Below, piece after piece: positions 10,442 through 18,066 of a stretch of 62,839 bases of DNA. Each line of letters starts with the position of its first letter. Positions within the stretch are counted from its first letter, which is position 1. The notes beneath the pieces were generated by a model, which saw only the letters and a program-made list of their open reading frames with translations, had not been told where the DNA came from and ran no database searches. Source of the stretch: Ruminococcus callidus ATCC 27760 (GTDB lineage Bacteria; Bacillota; Clostridia; Oscillospirales; Ruminococcaceae); the NCBI RefSeq assembly GCF_000468015.1, contig NZ_KI260415.1, forward strand, positions 39,112-101,950, written 5' to 3'. Made by a program: the position numbers and the translations under genes.

Positions 10442-10493
10442 GGTATTTTCTCCTTTTTTCAGGCAATACGGGCAGAAAATTCCTGCCGTATCT

Positions 10494-10712
10494 TTATTTT
10501 TGCCGGAATACCAGCAGCAGAAGCACCACCAGTACCGCCACACCCGCTGCGAACAACCCATACGGAGCAAAAAAGTGCACCATTTCTGCGATGCCCTCCG
10601 GCGGGTCCCCATACACATAGCGGCGATCCAGATACTGTATCCCTGCTGCGAAGCAGTCCGCCGCCAAAGAAAGCACCCCCAGAAGCAACGTTCCCCATTG
10701 TTTTCGACGCAT
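10494..10712 (-). CDS. Small two-segment membrane protein, unknown
   Basis: The 72-residue product has two hydrophobic segments, at about residues 6-22 ([17 protein letters not shown]) and 48-68 ([18 protein letters not shown]), joined by a short polar loop with [15 protein letters not shown] do not recognise the family. The ATG at 10712 has GGAAG eight bases upstream. It lies in the leftward run between the methyltransferase gene (45 bases away) and ecfA1 (52 bases away). The hairpin-like membrane topology and the ribosome binding site support a real gene, but a homology search would be needed to confirm it. Confidence 0.6.
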   Translation of the reverse strand: MRRKQWGTLLLGVLSLAADCFAAGIQYLDRRYVYGDPPEGIAEMVHFFAPYGLFAAGVAVLVVLLLLVFRQK

Positions 10713-10757
10713 AGACTTCCGACAGCACCGCACAAACAGCGTTATGCAGTGTTTCCC

Positions 10758-11627
10758 TTATTTTTTCCAGATCGCAGTAGAACCGCAGGGCAATACCATG
10801 CCGCTTTGTTCTACCGGCAGCCCGATCTCATCGGCTGTCACCCCGCCGCCGAATTTCGGGTTCAGAACGCTCCCCAGCAGATACCCCATTACTGCGGGAG
10901 AAAGTCCGGTGGTATAGCTGTTCAGCAGGAAGAACAGCGGGTTTTCCGACAACACGCCGGAACAGAGTTCTACCAGATCGAAAATGTTTTCTTCCAGCTT
11001 CCAGACCTCACCGCCCGGACCTCTGCCGTAGCTGGGCGGATCCATAATGATGGCATCGTATTTTCTGCCGCGGCGAATCTCCCGTGCCACAAACTTTTCG
11101 CAGTCATCGACGATCCAGCGAATGGGCTTTTCCGTCAGTCCAGACAGTGCGGCATTTTCCCTTGCCCACTGTACCATGCCCTTGGATGCGTCCACGTGAC
11201 ACACAGAAGCACCGGCGGAGGCACATGCTAGCGTTGCACCGCCGGTATAGGAGAACAGGTTCAGGACAGAGATCGGTCTGCCAGCGTTGCGAATCTGCTC
11301 TGCCATCCAGTCCCAGTTCACTGCCTGCTCCGGAAATAATCCGGTATGCTTGAAGCCGGTGGGCTGAATCTTGAATGTCAGCCCCAGCGGTTCATATTCC
11401 ATTTCCCAAAACGGCGGCAGCTTCTTGGAAAACGCCCAGCTTCCGCCGCCGGAGGACGAGCGGCTGTAATGTCCGTCCGCCCTGTTCCATGCGGGGTGCT
11501 TTTTCGGGGTCTTCCAGATGATCTGCGGATCAGGGCGTACCAGTGTGACACCATGCCAGTTCTCCAGCTTTTCCAATTGCGAAGTGTCTAAAATGCGATA
11601 TTGTTTCCAACCATTTGCTACTCTCAA
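10758..11627 (-). CDS. Class I SAM-dependent methyltransferase (RlmI/RlmK-like)
   Basis: The 289-residue product has the SAM-binding motif NLFSYTGGATLACASAGA (about residue 123), the acidic residue of motif II in VCHVDASKG, and the catalytic-type motif MDPPSYGRGPGG near residue 195. These match the family that methylates cytosine or guanine in 23S rRNA (RlmI, RlmK/L), but without the N-terminal PUA domain of RlmI. The start is TTG, chosen because AAGGAG lies nine bases upstream and no in-frame ATG fits. The exact target is not clear from sequence. Confidence 0.85.
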   Translation of the reverse strand: MRVANGWKQYRILDTSQLEKLENWHGVTLVRPDPQIIWKTPKKHPAWNRADGHYSRSSSGGGSWAFSKKLPPFWEMEYEPLGLTFKIQPTGFKHTGLFPEQAVNWDWMAEQIRNAGRPISVLNLFSYTGGATLACASAGASVCHVDASKGMVQWARENAALSGLTEKPIRWIVDDCEKFVAREIRRGRKYDAIIMDPPSYGRGPGGEVWKLEENIFDLVELCSGVLSENPLFFLLNSYTTGLSPAVMGYLLGSVLNPKFGGGVTADEIGLPVEQSGMVLPCGSTAIWKK

Positions 11628-11655
11628 TTCGGGCTACTCCTTTATCTATCCTGCA

Positions 11656-13008
11656 TTATGATGCGGCAAAAATCTTGACCTGTTCTGTGATTTCCTGTGC
11701 AGCGGCTTCGATCTGACCGGCGTTTTTTCCCTCTACCATGACGCGGATCAGCGGTTCGGTACCGCTTTCCCGCACGAGGATTCTGCCGTTGTCGCCGAGG
11801 ATCGCGGTATGCTTTTCAATGACTGCTGCAATGTCGGCATCGTCCTGCCACAGTCCCTTTTTCTGGGGCTGAATGGTCACATTGTACAGCACCTGCGGGA
11901 AGCACTCCATCAGACCTGCCAGTTCGCTCATCTTCTTGCCGGACTTCTTGAGAATTTCCAGCAGCTTGATGCCGGACAGTTCGCCGTCGCCGGTAGTGGT
12001 TTCGTCCAGAAAAATGATGTGACCACTCTGTTCGCCGCCGATGTTATAGCCGCCGGAGAGCATTTCCTCCAGCACATAACGGTCGCCGACCTTGGTCGCC
12101 TTTGTGGCAATCTGGTTTGCCTTGGCAAAGTGGAAGAAGCCCAGATTTGTCATCACAGTCACTACGGCAGTATTCTTTTTCAGCTTGCCCTCCTGCTGCA
12201 ATGCGTGGGCACAGATAGCAATGATCTTATCGCCGTCCACCAGTTTGCCGTTCTCGTCCACCGCCAGACAACGGTCTGCATCACCGTCAAATGCCAGACC
12301 CAGATCGCACTCGTGGGTCTTTACATATTCCATCAGGTTTTCCATGTGGGTGGAGCCGCAGTTCTTATTGATATTGGTGCCGTCCGGTGATGCACTGAGC
12401 ATATGTACCTCTGCACCCAGACGAGTGAACAAGGATTCTGCCGTTGCGGAGGAACTGCCGTTGGCACAGTCCAGAACCACACGCATGCCGGTACAGTCTG
12501 CGGCAATACAGCTTGCCAGATAAGAAATATAGTCTTCCTTGGCGTTAGCGTATTCCGAAATGGCACCGACTGCGGTACCGGACTGCAATGTGATCTGCTC
12601 CGGATGATCCAGAATCAGTGCTTCGATCTCTGCTTCGATCGCATCCGGCAGCTTATAACCGGTAGCGGCAAACAGCTTGATGCCGTTGAATTCCACACTG
12701 TTGTGTGATGCGGAGATCATCACGCCGGCATCTGCACCGTGTGTCCGCACCAGATATGCCACAGCCGGTGTGGGGACAACGCCCAGCTTTACCGCTTCTG
12801 CTCCTACCGAACAAATGCCGGCACAAAGAGCCGCTTCCAGAATATCTGAGGAAATGCGGGTGTCCTTGCCGATGAAAATCTTCGCACGGTGCTTTGCCTC
12901 TTTTGTCAGCACCAATGCAGCGGCACGGCCGATCTGCATTGCCATTTCACATGTCAGTTCTGTAATTGCGACACCTCTCGCACCGTCTGTCCCAAACAAT
13001 CTACCCAT
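11656..13008 (-). CDS. glmM: Phosphoglucosamine mutase GlmM
   Basis: The 450-residue enzyme converts glucosamine-6-phosphate to glucosamine-1-phosphate for peptidoglycan precursor synthesis. Visible landmarks are the N-terminus GRLFGTDGARGVA, the phosphoserine loop GVMISASHNSVEF near residue 100, the metal loop AFDGDADRC near 240 and the phosphate-binding RESGTEPLIRV near 410. AAGGAAC lies about 10 bases upstream of the ATG at 13008; an earlier in-frame ATG overlaps this ribosome binding site and is rejected. A 131-base gap holding a repeat separates it from ruvB upstream. Confidence 0.97.
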   Translation of the reverse strand: MGRLFGTDGARGVAITELTCEMAMQIGRAAALVLTKEAKHRAKIFIGKDTRISSDILEAALCAGICSVGAEAVKLGVVPTPAVAYLVRTHGADAGVMISASHNSVEFNGIKLFAATGYKLPDAIEAEIEALILDHPEQITLQSGTAVGAISEYANAKEDYISYLASCIAADCTGMRVVLDCANGSSSATAESLFTRLGAEVHMLSASPDGTNINKNCGSTHMENLMEYVKTHECDLGLAFDGDADRCLAVDENGKLVDGDKIIAICAHALQQEGKLKKNTAVVTVMTNLGFFHFAKANQIATKATKVGDRYVLEEMLSGGYNIGGEQSGHIIFLDETTTGDGELSGIKLLEILKKSGKKMSELAGLMECFPQVLYNVTIQPQKKGLWQDDADIAAVIEKHTAILGDNGRILVRESGTEPLIRVMVEGKNAGQIEAAAQEITEQVKIFAAS

Positions 13009-13075
13009 GATTCTTATGTTCCTTTCATACATACGGAGATCACTCCGATGTTTTTGTCAATGATTTGATATTTTT

Positions 13076-13140
13076 AGGCAACACCGCACAAAATGCGATT
13101 GCACGCAAAGCCGTCAGGCAAGCTTTGTACAGTGTTGCTT
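13076..13140. repeat. Long-form dispersed inverted repeat (MITE-like)
   Basis: The 131-base gap between ruvB and glmM holds an element of about 61 bases. Its left end GCAACACCGCACAAA (13078-13092) is the inverted complement of its right end (13124-13138) with two mismatches. Inside is a second inverted pair, CAAAGC / GCTTTG, at about 13115-13127. The left end matches the arm of the short palindromes at 1, 19097 and 20779. No coding capacity is present. It may be a non-autonomous mobile element or an RNA hairpin in the ruv-glmM transcript. Confidence 0.6.
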
Positions 13141-14210
13141 TAAGATTCTTCTGTGGAAAATTTCATCTGACCGTCCATACCGCCGCCGGAATCCGGCTGT
13201 TGATAGCCCAGATGCTGATACGCCAATGCAGTAGCACAGCGTCCCCGCGGCGTTCTCGCCAGAAAGCCCAGCTGCATCAGGTACGGCTCGCACACGTCTT
13301 CCAGTGTGACCGTTTCTTCACCCAGTGCAGAAGCCAGCGTTTCCAGTCCTACCGGTCCGCCGCTGTAGCCCTTGATGATCATCTCCAGCATGCGGCGGTC
13401 ATTGCTGTCCAGTCCCAGTTCGTCGATCTCCAGACGATCCAGTGCCATGTGGGCGATTTCCTGTGTGATCTCACCGTTGCCCATGACATCGGCAAAATCC
13501 CGCACCCGCTTGAGCAGGCGGTTGGCAATACGGGGTGTCCCTCTGGCACGCCCTGCAATTTCCATTGCCCCGTCAATGGAGCACGGGATCTTCAGCAGCA
13601 TTGCACTCCGGCGGACAATGTCCGTCAGCTGTTCTGTGGTATACAGTTCCAGCCGCAGAATTACGCCGAAGCGGTCACGCAGCGGGCTGGAAAGCTGCCC
13701 CGCTCTGGTGGTTGCCCCTACCAGTGTAAACGGGTTCAGATCCACCCGTAGCGAACGTGCTGACGGCCCTTTTCCCATGATAATATCAATGGCATGGTCT
13801 TCCAGTGCCGGATACAGGATTTCCTCTACCTGACGGTTCAGGCGATGGATCTCATCGATAAACAGCACGTCATTCGGCTGCAAATTGGTCAGGATCGCCG
13901 CCAGATCACCGGCTTTTTCAATTGCCGGACCAGTTGTCACACGAAGATTCACGCCCATTTCGTGGGCAATGATCGAGGACAAGGTCGTCTTTCCCAGTCC
14001 CGGAGGCCCGTACAGCAGCACGTGATCCAAAGGGTCTCCACGCCGCTTGGCTGCCTCGATATAGACTGCCAGATTTTCCTTGACTTTATCCTGTCCGATA
14101 TATTCCACCAGCGTTTGCGGACGGAGTGTCACTTCTGCTTCGCGGTCTTCTTCCACTTCGCGGGGTGTCACCATACGCTCCTCAAACTGCATATCACTGG
14201 TTTCAATCAT
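13140..14210 (-). CDS. ruvB: Holliday junction branch migration ATPase RuvB
   Basis: The 356-residue AAA+ motor drives branch migration of Holliday junctions together with RuvA. Visible are [15 protein letters not shown], Walker [10 protein letters not shown] near residue 70, Walker [11 protein letters not shown], sensor [18 protein letters not shown] and the C-terminal winged-helix region with [13 protein letters not shown] and [20 protein letters not shown] at 14210 has AGAGGG ten bases upstream. A TTG overlapping the ruvA stop (TTGA, 14234) is an alternative start that would add eight residues. Confidence 0.97.
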   Translation of the reverse strand: MIETSDMQFEERMVTPREVEEDREAEVTLRPQTLVEYIGQDKVKENLAVYIEAAKRRGDPLDHVLLYGPPGLGKTTLSSIIAHEMGVNLRVTTGPAIEKAGDLAAILTNLQPNDVLFIDEIHRLNRQVEEILYPALEDHAIDIIMGKGPSARSLRVDLNPFTLVGATTRAGQLSSPLRDRFGVILRLELYTTEQLTDIVRRSAMLLKIPCSIDGAMEIAGRARGTPRIANRLLKRVRDFADVMGNGEITQEIAHMALDRLEIDELGLDSNDRRMLEMIIKGYSGGPVGLETLASALGEETVTLEDVCEPYLMQLGFLARTPRGRCATALAYQHLGYQQPDSGGGMDGQMKFSTEES

Positions 14211-14230
14211 TTTGGTTGATTCCCTCTCTC

Positions 14231-14851
14231 TCAAAAGTTACGCTGTTTTCCGAATTCCTGTAACGCCAGCCGAATCAGGTCGGAGGACGACAGGGACGGA
14301 TCCAGCTTTGCCACGATCGGTGCCACTTCGCTCTGGGTATAGCCCAGTGTGACAAGAGCTTCGATAGCTTCGCCCACATTGCCGCCGGACTGGGTCGCCG
14401 CCGCAATCTCTCCTGCACCGGCAGTGCCGGAGAGCAGCCCGGTGGCATCGCCGGCGATCTTATCCTTGAGTTCCATGACGATTCGCTGGGCAGACTTTGC
14501 CCCGATGCCCTTGGCACGTGTCAGTGCCTTGCTGTCACCGGAAGCCACTGTCAACAGGAACTGATCCGGTGTCAGATCCGACAGAATGGAAAGGGCTGCC
14601 TTCGGTCCCACGCCGGAAACCGAGGTCAGAAGCTGAAAGCACTGCAATTCCTGCTGTGTGGAAAAGCCAAATAATTCTACGGCATCTTCCCGCACGCTCA
14701 TGACCGTATACAGCAGAACGGTTTCACCGAGATTTCCCACCTGCCCCAGTGTATGCAGAGTGGTACGGCAGGCATACCCTACGCCGCCGCATTCCACCAC
14801 TGCCATTGCCGGTTCTTTGGCGATCAGTTTTCCATGTACACTATATATCAT
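14231..14851 (-). CDS. ruvA: Holliday junction DNA-binding protein RuvA
   Basis: The 206-residue protein binds four-way junctions and recruits RuvB. It has the N-terminal OB fold ([12 protein letters not shown]), helix-hairpin-helix motifs ([17 protein letters not shown] near residue 75 and [16 protein letters not shown] near 110) and the C-terminal RuvB-binding domain ([12 protein letters not shown]). The ATG at 14851 overlaps the ruvC stop codon as ATGA and is preceded by AGGAGA. It sits between ruvC and ruvB in a single unit. Confidence 0.97.
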   Translation of the reverse strand: MIYSVHGKLIAKEPAMAVVECGGVGYACRTTLHTLGQVGNLGETVLLYTVMSVREDAVELFGFSTQQELQCFQLLTSVSGVGPKAALSILSDLTPDQFLLTVASGDSKALTRAKGIGAKSAQRIVMELKDKIAGDATGLLSGTAGAGEIAAATQSGGNVGEAIEALVTLGYTQSEVAPIVAKLDPSLSSSDLIRLALQEFGKQRNF

Positions 14852-15363
14852 ATTGTATCTCCTGCTTTGATGATTCTCTTTTGCAGCTGCACGCCGGTCG
14901 CACAATGTCCGTGGCAAATCGCAAGGGCAAGGGCATCGGCGGCATCGTCCGGCTTCGGGATCTGTGCCAGCTTCAGAATTCGCCTTGTCATATCCATGAC
15001 CTGCCGCTTTTCCGCCTTTCCGTAGCCCACGACCGCCTGCTTGACTTGCAGGGGTGTGTACTCATACATCGGAATCTGGTGCTGCTCCGCACAGAGGACG
15101 ATAACACCGCGTGCCTGTGCCACATCGATCACCGTTTTCTGGTTGGAAGTAAAGTACAGCCGTTCAATCGCGATACAGTCCGGCTGAAACCGTTTCAGCA
15201 AAAAATCCAGATCGTCATAGATCGCCGTCAGACGTGCTGCAAACCGTGTGCCGGCTTCTGTGGTAATTGCCCCGTATTCCAGCGGCGTAAAATCCGCCCC
15301 GTGATAGGACACCACTCCAAAGCCTACAATGGCATAGCCCGGATCGATTCCTAAAATCCGCAT
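14848..15363 (-). CDS. ruvC: Crossover junction endonuclease RuvC
   Basis: The 171-residue RNase H-fold nuclease cuts Holliday junctions symmetrically. The four acidic catalytic residues are visible: Asp in MRILGIDPG, Glu in IAIERLYF near residue 67, and two Asp in PDDAADALALAICH near residues 138-141. AGGAGG lies seven bases upstream of the ATG. It is the first gene of the long leftward run, with a sigma-A-type promoter just upstream. Confidence 0.97.
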   Translation of the reverse strand: MRILGIDPGYAIVGFGVVSYHGADFTPLEYGAITTEAGTRFAARLTAIYDDLDFLLKRFQPDCIAIERLYFTSNQKTVIDVAQARGVIVLCAEQHQIPMYEYTPLQVKQAVVGYGKAEKRQVMDMTRRILKLAQIPKPDDAADALALAICHGHCATGVQLQKRIIKAGDTI

Positions 15364-15417
15364 TTCCAGCCCTCCTGTTTGCAGGTCAGTGCCTGCCTCG
15401 TTTCACACGTACATTTC

Positions 15418-15447
15418 ATTATAGCACAAAATGATTGCTGTTTTCAA
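15418..15447 (-). promoter_or_regulatory. Promoter of the ruvC gene run
   Basis: On the minus strand, TTGAAA (15442-15447) and TATAAT (15418-15423) are separated by 18 bases, with a TGC extension before the -10. It lies 55 bases upstream of the ruvC start and back to back with the pheA promoter. Confidence 0.75.
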
Positions 15448-15467
15448 TAGCTATTCAAAATTTTATC

Positions 15468-15496
15468 TTGATTTTTGAAAAATAATTGTGTATAAT
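15468..15496 (+). promoter_or_regulatory. Promoter of pheA
   Basis: TTGATT (15468-15473) and TATAAT (15491-15496) are separated by exactly 17 bases. The resulting leader would be about 115 bases. It contains GGGCAACACCGCA near 15568, a fragment resembling the arm of the dispersed repeat. I see no T-box or leader-peptide attenuator. Confidence 0.75.
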
Positions 15497-15616
15497 GGAA
15501 GTTAGCATACTTTGCACACGGTAGCAGAAGTTGTTCTCACAGAAAGAAACCTCCCGCAAATTTCAAGGGCAACACCGCATCTGCACCGAAAATCCCTTCA
15601 CAGAAAGGAATACAAC

Positions 15617-16735
15617 ATGGAATTACAGGAAATCCGCAATGAGATCGACCGGCTGGACAAACAGATCCAGTCTTTATTTGAAGAACGCATGCTTCTCTGC
15701 CAAGATGTTGCAAGATATAAAAAAGCACACAACATGCCGGTTTTTCAGGCAGGACGGGAACAGCAGATCCTCGACCGCGTAGAACAGAATGCCAAAGAGG
15801 GGCTGGGACTGGCTTCCCGCACCATGTTCGCCAACATGATGAGCATCAGCTCCCAGTTACAGCAGAAAATGCTGGTCGCTGCCGAAGATGCCCCCAATTT
15901 CAAAACGCCCCGCATGAAGGAAGCCGTCCGTGTCGGCTGTCAGGGCACCGTGGGTGCAAACTCCGAAACCGCCGCACAGGCATTCTTTCCGGAACGGCAC
16001 ATTCAGTTCTATCCGACCTTTGAGCAGGTCTTTGAAGCAGTAGAATCCGGCGAACTGGAATACGGCGTTCTGCCAATTTACAACAGCACCTCCGGAACGG
16101 TTACACAGACTGTAGACCTGATGGGAAAGTACAGTTTCTTTATCACCGCAATGAATCAGGTAGAAGTGATGCACTGTCTGGCTGCCCTGCCGGATGCTAA
16201 AATGGAGAACATCACCGAAGTGTATTCCCATCCGCAGGCACTCTCTCAGTGCAGCGATTTCTTAGATGCACGTTCTCTCCACAGCCACGACTACAGCAAC
16301 ACCGCCACTGCTGCCAAAATGGTGGCAGAATCCGGTGACAAGACCATTGCCGCGATCTGTTCCGAAGACTGTGCCAAGCACAACCGCCTACAGATTCTGG
16401 CTTCCCGTATTTCCAATGTTGTCCCGAACTTCACTCAGTTCATCTGCATCACCAAGGACATGCAGGTGGCGGAAAATGCGTCTGTGATTTCCGTGATGCT
16501 GTCCATTTCCAACGAGCCCGGCAGCCTGAGCCGAATCCTGAACAAATTCTTCCTGTATGGACTGGACATGACCAAAATCGAAAGCAGACCCATTCGGGAC
16601 GGCAGCTTCGACGTTGTTTTTCACATCGACTTCAAGGGCAATCTCCGCGACCGGAGCATTGCCGCATTTTTGAATGATCTCTGCAAAAGCTGTCGGGATT
16701 TCAAGCTGTTGGGAAATGCTGTCGTCATGGTATAA
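15617..16735 (+). CDS. pheA: Bifunctional chorismate mutase / prephenate dehydratase
   Basis: The 372-residue enzyme makes prephenate and then phenylpyruvate for phenylalanine synthesis. Residues 1-85 are an AroQ-type chorismate mutase (EIRNEIDRLDKQIQSLFEER). Residues about 112-290 are the prephenate dehydratase (GCQGTVGANSETAAQAFF, YNSTSGTV). The C-terminal 80 residues are an ACT domain (SISNEPGSLSRILNKF, ESRPIRDG) that should bind phenylalanine for feedback inhibition. The usual NxTRF catalytic signature reads NFTQF: the key Thr remains but Arg is Gln. AAAGGAA lies six bases upstream of the ATG. Confidence 0.93.
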   Translation: MELQEIRNEIDRLDKQIQSLFEERMLLCQDVARYKKAHNMPVFQAGREQQILDRVEQNAKEGLGLASRTMFANMMSISSQLQQKMLVAAEDAPNFKTPRMKEAVRVGCQGTVGANSETAAQAFFPERHIQFYPTFEQVFEAVESGELEYGVLPIYNSTSGTVTQTVDLMGKYSFFITAMNQVEVMHCLAALPDAKMENITEVYSHPQALSQCSDFLDARSLHSHDYSNTATAAKMVAESGDKTIAAICSEDCAKHNRLQILASRISNVVPNFTQFICITKDMQVAENASVISVMLSISNEPGSLSRILNKFFLYGLDMTKIESRPIRDGSFDVVFHIDFKGNLRDRSIAAFLNDLCKSCRDFKLLGNAVVMV

Positions 16736-16761
16736 TCTGATCTATTGCAAAAACAGTTTCA

Positions 16762-16793
16762 AAAGCAGTCCGTTTGCCGCGGACTGCTTTTTG
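16762..16793. terminator. Bidirectional intrinsic terminator, pheA / AraC gene
   Basis: A perfect 11-base stem (16762-16772 with 16780-16790) encloses a seven-base loop. T residues follow on the plus strand and A residues precede it, so it can end both the rightward pheA transcript and the leftward regulator transcript. Confidence 0.9.
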
Positions 16794-17552
16794 TCATTCC
16801 TGTTCTCCACGCATCAGTTTTGAACGAAATTCCGCCTCCCGAAACTGCTTCGGCGTAACACCGACTTTTCTGGAAAAGACCTGTATGAAATGGCTCTGGG
16901 AAGAAAACGCCAGCAGGTTTGCAATTTCAGCGTAGCTGCGGTCGGAAAATTGCAGCATGCGTTTGGCAGACTGAATCTTTTGATCTAAAATATAATCATG
17001 CAGCGTACAGCCCATTTGCTCCCGAAACAGACGGGATAAGTAACTGGGGTGCAGGTGCACTTCCGCAGCAAGTTCCTCTGTGGAAATTTTTTCGTGCATA
17101 TGTGAATAGATGTAGTTCAGGCACAGTGAAACCGGCTTGGAACAGACCTGCTTGATTTTCCGCTGCTGCATTCGCTTGGCATAGTCCATACAAGCGTCAT
17201 CATGCAGTTTCTCCACCTGATCGATGGTCGTTGCCGTGTCAATTTTACGAATATAGAAATCGCTCATACGATATGCCTGTTCCCCCGGCATGCCGCCTTC
17301 AATACAAAATCGCGATACCATTGACAGACAGATAATACAGTGATACCGGAAATTCTGCACCAAATCGTCAGAAAGCCTTACTCTCATGGCGATCTGCCGA
17401 TATAATCCGGATCGCAGATTTTCCTGCACTGCATCCACATCGCCCTGCTGCACTTGATTATAAAAGCCAAATTCGACTTCCGGCGGTTCGTGCTGGTGCG
17501 TATCCTCCTGCCGTTCCTGCTCTGCTTTTTGCCATTCTAATTCCAATGTCAT
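16794..17552 (-). CDS. AraC/XylS family transcriptional regulator
   Basis: The 252-residue protein has a C-terminal double helix-turn-helix DNA-binding domain of about 100 residues (SLCLNYIYSHMHEKISTEELAAEVHLHPSYLSRLFREQMG to AFSSQSHFIQVFSRKVGVTPKQFR) and a helical N-terminal domain of the type with FYNQVQQGDVDAV and RFCIEGGMPGEQAY, not a cupin. The ATG is preceded by AGGAGG. It is divergent from the GH5 gene across a 514-base gap, suggesting that it controls the GH5 gene in response to a carbohydrate; that is inference from position only. Confidence 0.9.
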   Translation of the reverse strand: MTLELEWQKAEQERQEDTHQHEPPEVEFGFYNQVQQGDVDAVQENLRSGLYRQIAMRVRLSDDLVQNFRYHCIICLSMVSRFCIEGGMPGEQAYRMSDFYIRKIDTATTIDQVEKLHDDACMDYAKRMQQRKIKQVCSKPVSLCLNYIYSHMHEKISTEELAAEVHLHPSYLSRLFREQMGCTLHDYILDQKIQSAKRMLQFSDRSYAEIANLLAFSSQSHFIQVFSRKVGVTPKQFREAEFRSKLMRGEQE

Positions 17553-17679
17553 GAAAATCTCCTCCTACTATTTTATATCGCCTTAAATGTGAATAAATAT
17601 AGAATTCCTTTCAGAAGCAAATCTATAACAAAATCCTGCTCTATCCGTTCTCTTCGGCAACCTGCACTGAAAAAAGTAC

Positions 17680-17708
17680 TGTATTTTCCAGAACAACTGG
17701 AAAATACA
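17680..17708. promoter_or_regulatory. Perfect inverted repeat, candidate operator
   Basis: TGTATTTTCCAG (17680-17691) and CTGGAAAATACA (17697-17708) are perfect inverted copies around AACAA. It lies about 130 bases upstream of the AraC gene start and about 360 bases upstream of the GH5 gene. It could be a protein-binding operator or a hairpin in the regulator leader. No T-tract follows on either strand, which argues against a terminator. Confidence 0.5.
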
Positions 17709-17850
17709 CATCGACCTCTGCTGGTTTTTTACGGAAGCATGGGAAAAATAAGAAATTCCTATAATTACTCTATGATTTCAGGACCCAAAAAGTTGCATTT
17801 ATCCTGTACAGAAATATTGTATCACATTTCTATCAAAAAAGCAAGTTTTT

Positions 17851-17859
17851 TGGTATCAT
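17851..17859 (+). promoter_or_regulatory. Candidate extended -10 for the GH5 gene
   Basis: TGGTATCAT matches the TGG-extended -10 seen at other promoters in this window, but no good -35 hexamer is present. It lies inside the arms of the TATCAAAAAA inverted repeat. The leader would be about 200 bases. This is a weak call. Confidence 0.3.
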
Positions 17860-18066
17860 TTTTTTGATATTCCTCGTAAAATGAAAATGCAGATATTTTA
17901 AAGGGGCATTGACTCTGGAATTATTTGGTGTTCAGCAGCATTCCCCACGGCTCTCGTTTTCACGTGTCCGCTTCATAAGCATAGCGGATTCAAAGCAATT
18001 CAAATAGAAAATTGCTTCCGTAACAGACAACAGCCACTGCTATTTCGATTGACAGGAGGTCACATC

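Larger units (their letters stand above)
17553..18066. other. 514-base regulatory gap between AraC gene and GH5 gene
   Basis: No gene is supported here. It is AT-rich and contains three inverted repeats: 17680-17708 (12-base perfect arms), 17831-17840 with 17860-17869 (TATCAAAAAA / TTTTTTGATA), and 17993-18000 with 18010-18017 (AAGCAATT / AATTGCTT). AGGAGG at 18054-18059 serves the GH5 start. No convincing promoter for the AraC gene was found. Confidence 0.7.

Noticed and set aside
10725-10757. Another copy of the dispersed repeat next to the small membrane protein gene
   Set aside because: GCACCGCACAAA matches one arm, but the opposite arm is too different to be sure.
15497-15616. T-box or phenylalanine leader peptide before pheA
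   Set aside because: The leader is only about 115 bases, with no T-box bulge, no run of Phe codons and no terminator.
17589-17867. A 92-codon rightward reading frame in the AraC-GH5 gap
   Set aside because: Codon use and composition are unlike the neighbours, there is no ribosome binding site, and it runs across two inverted repeats; it is better explained as AT-rich regulatory DNA.
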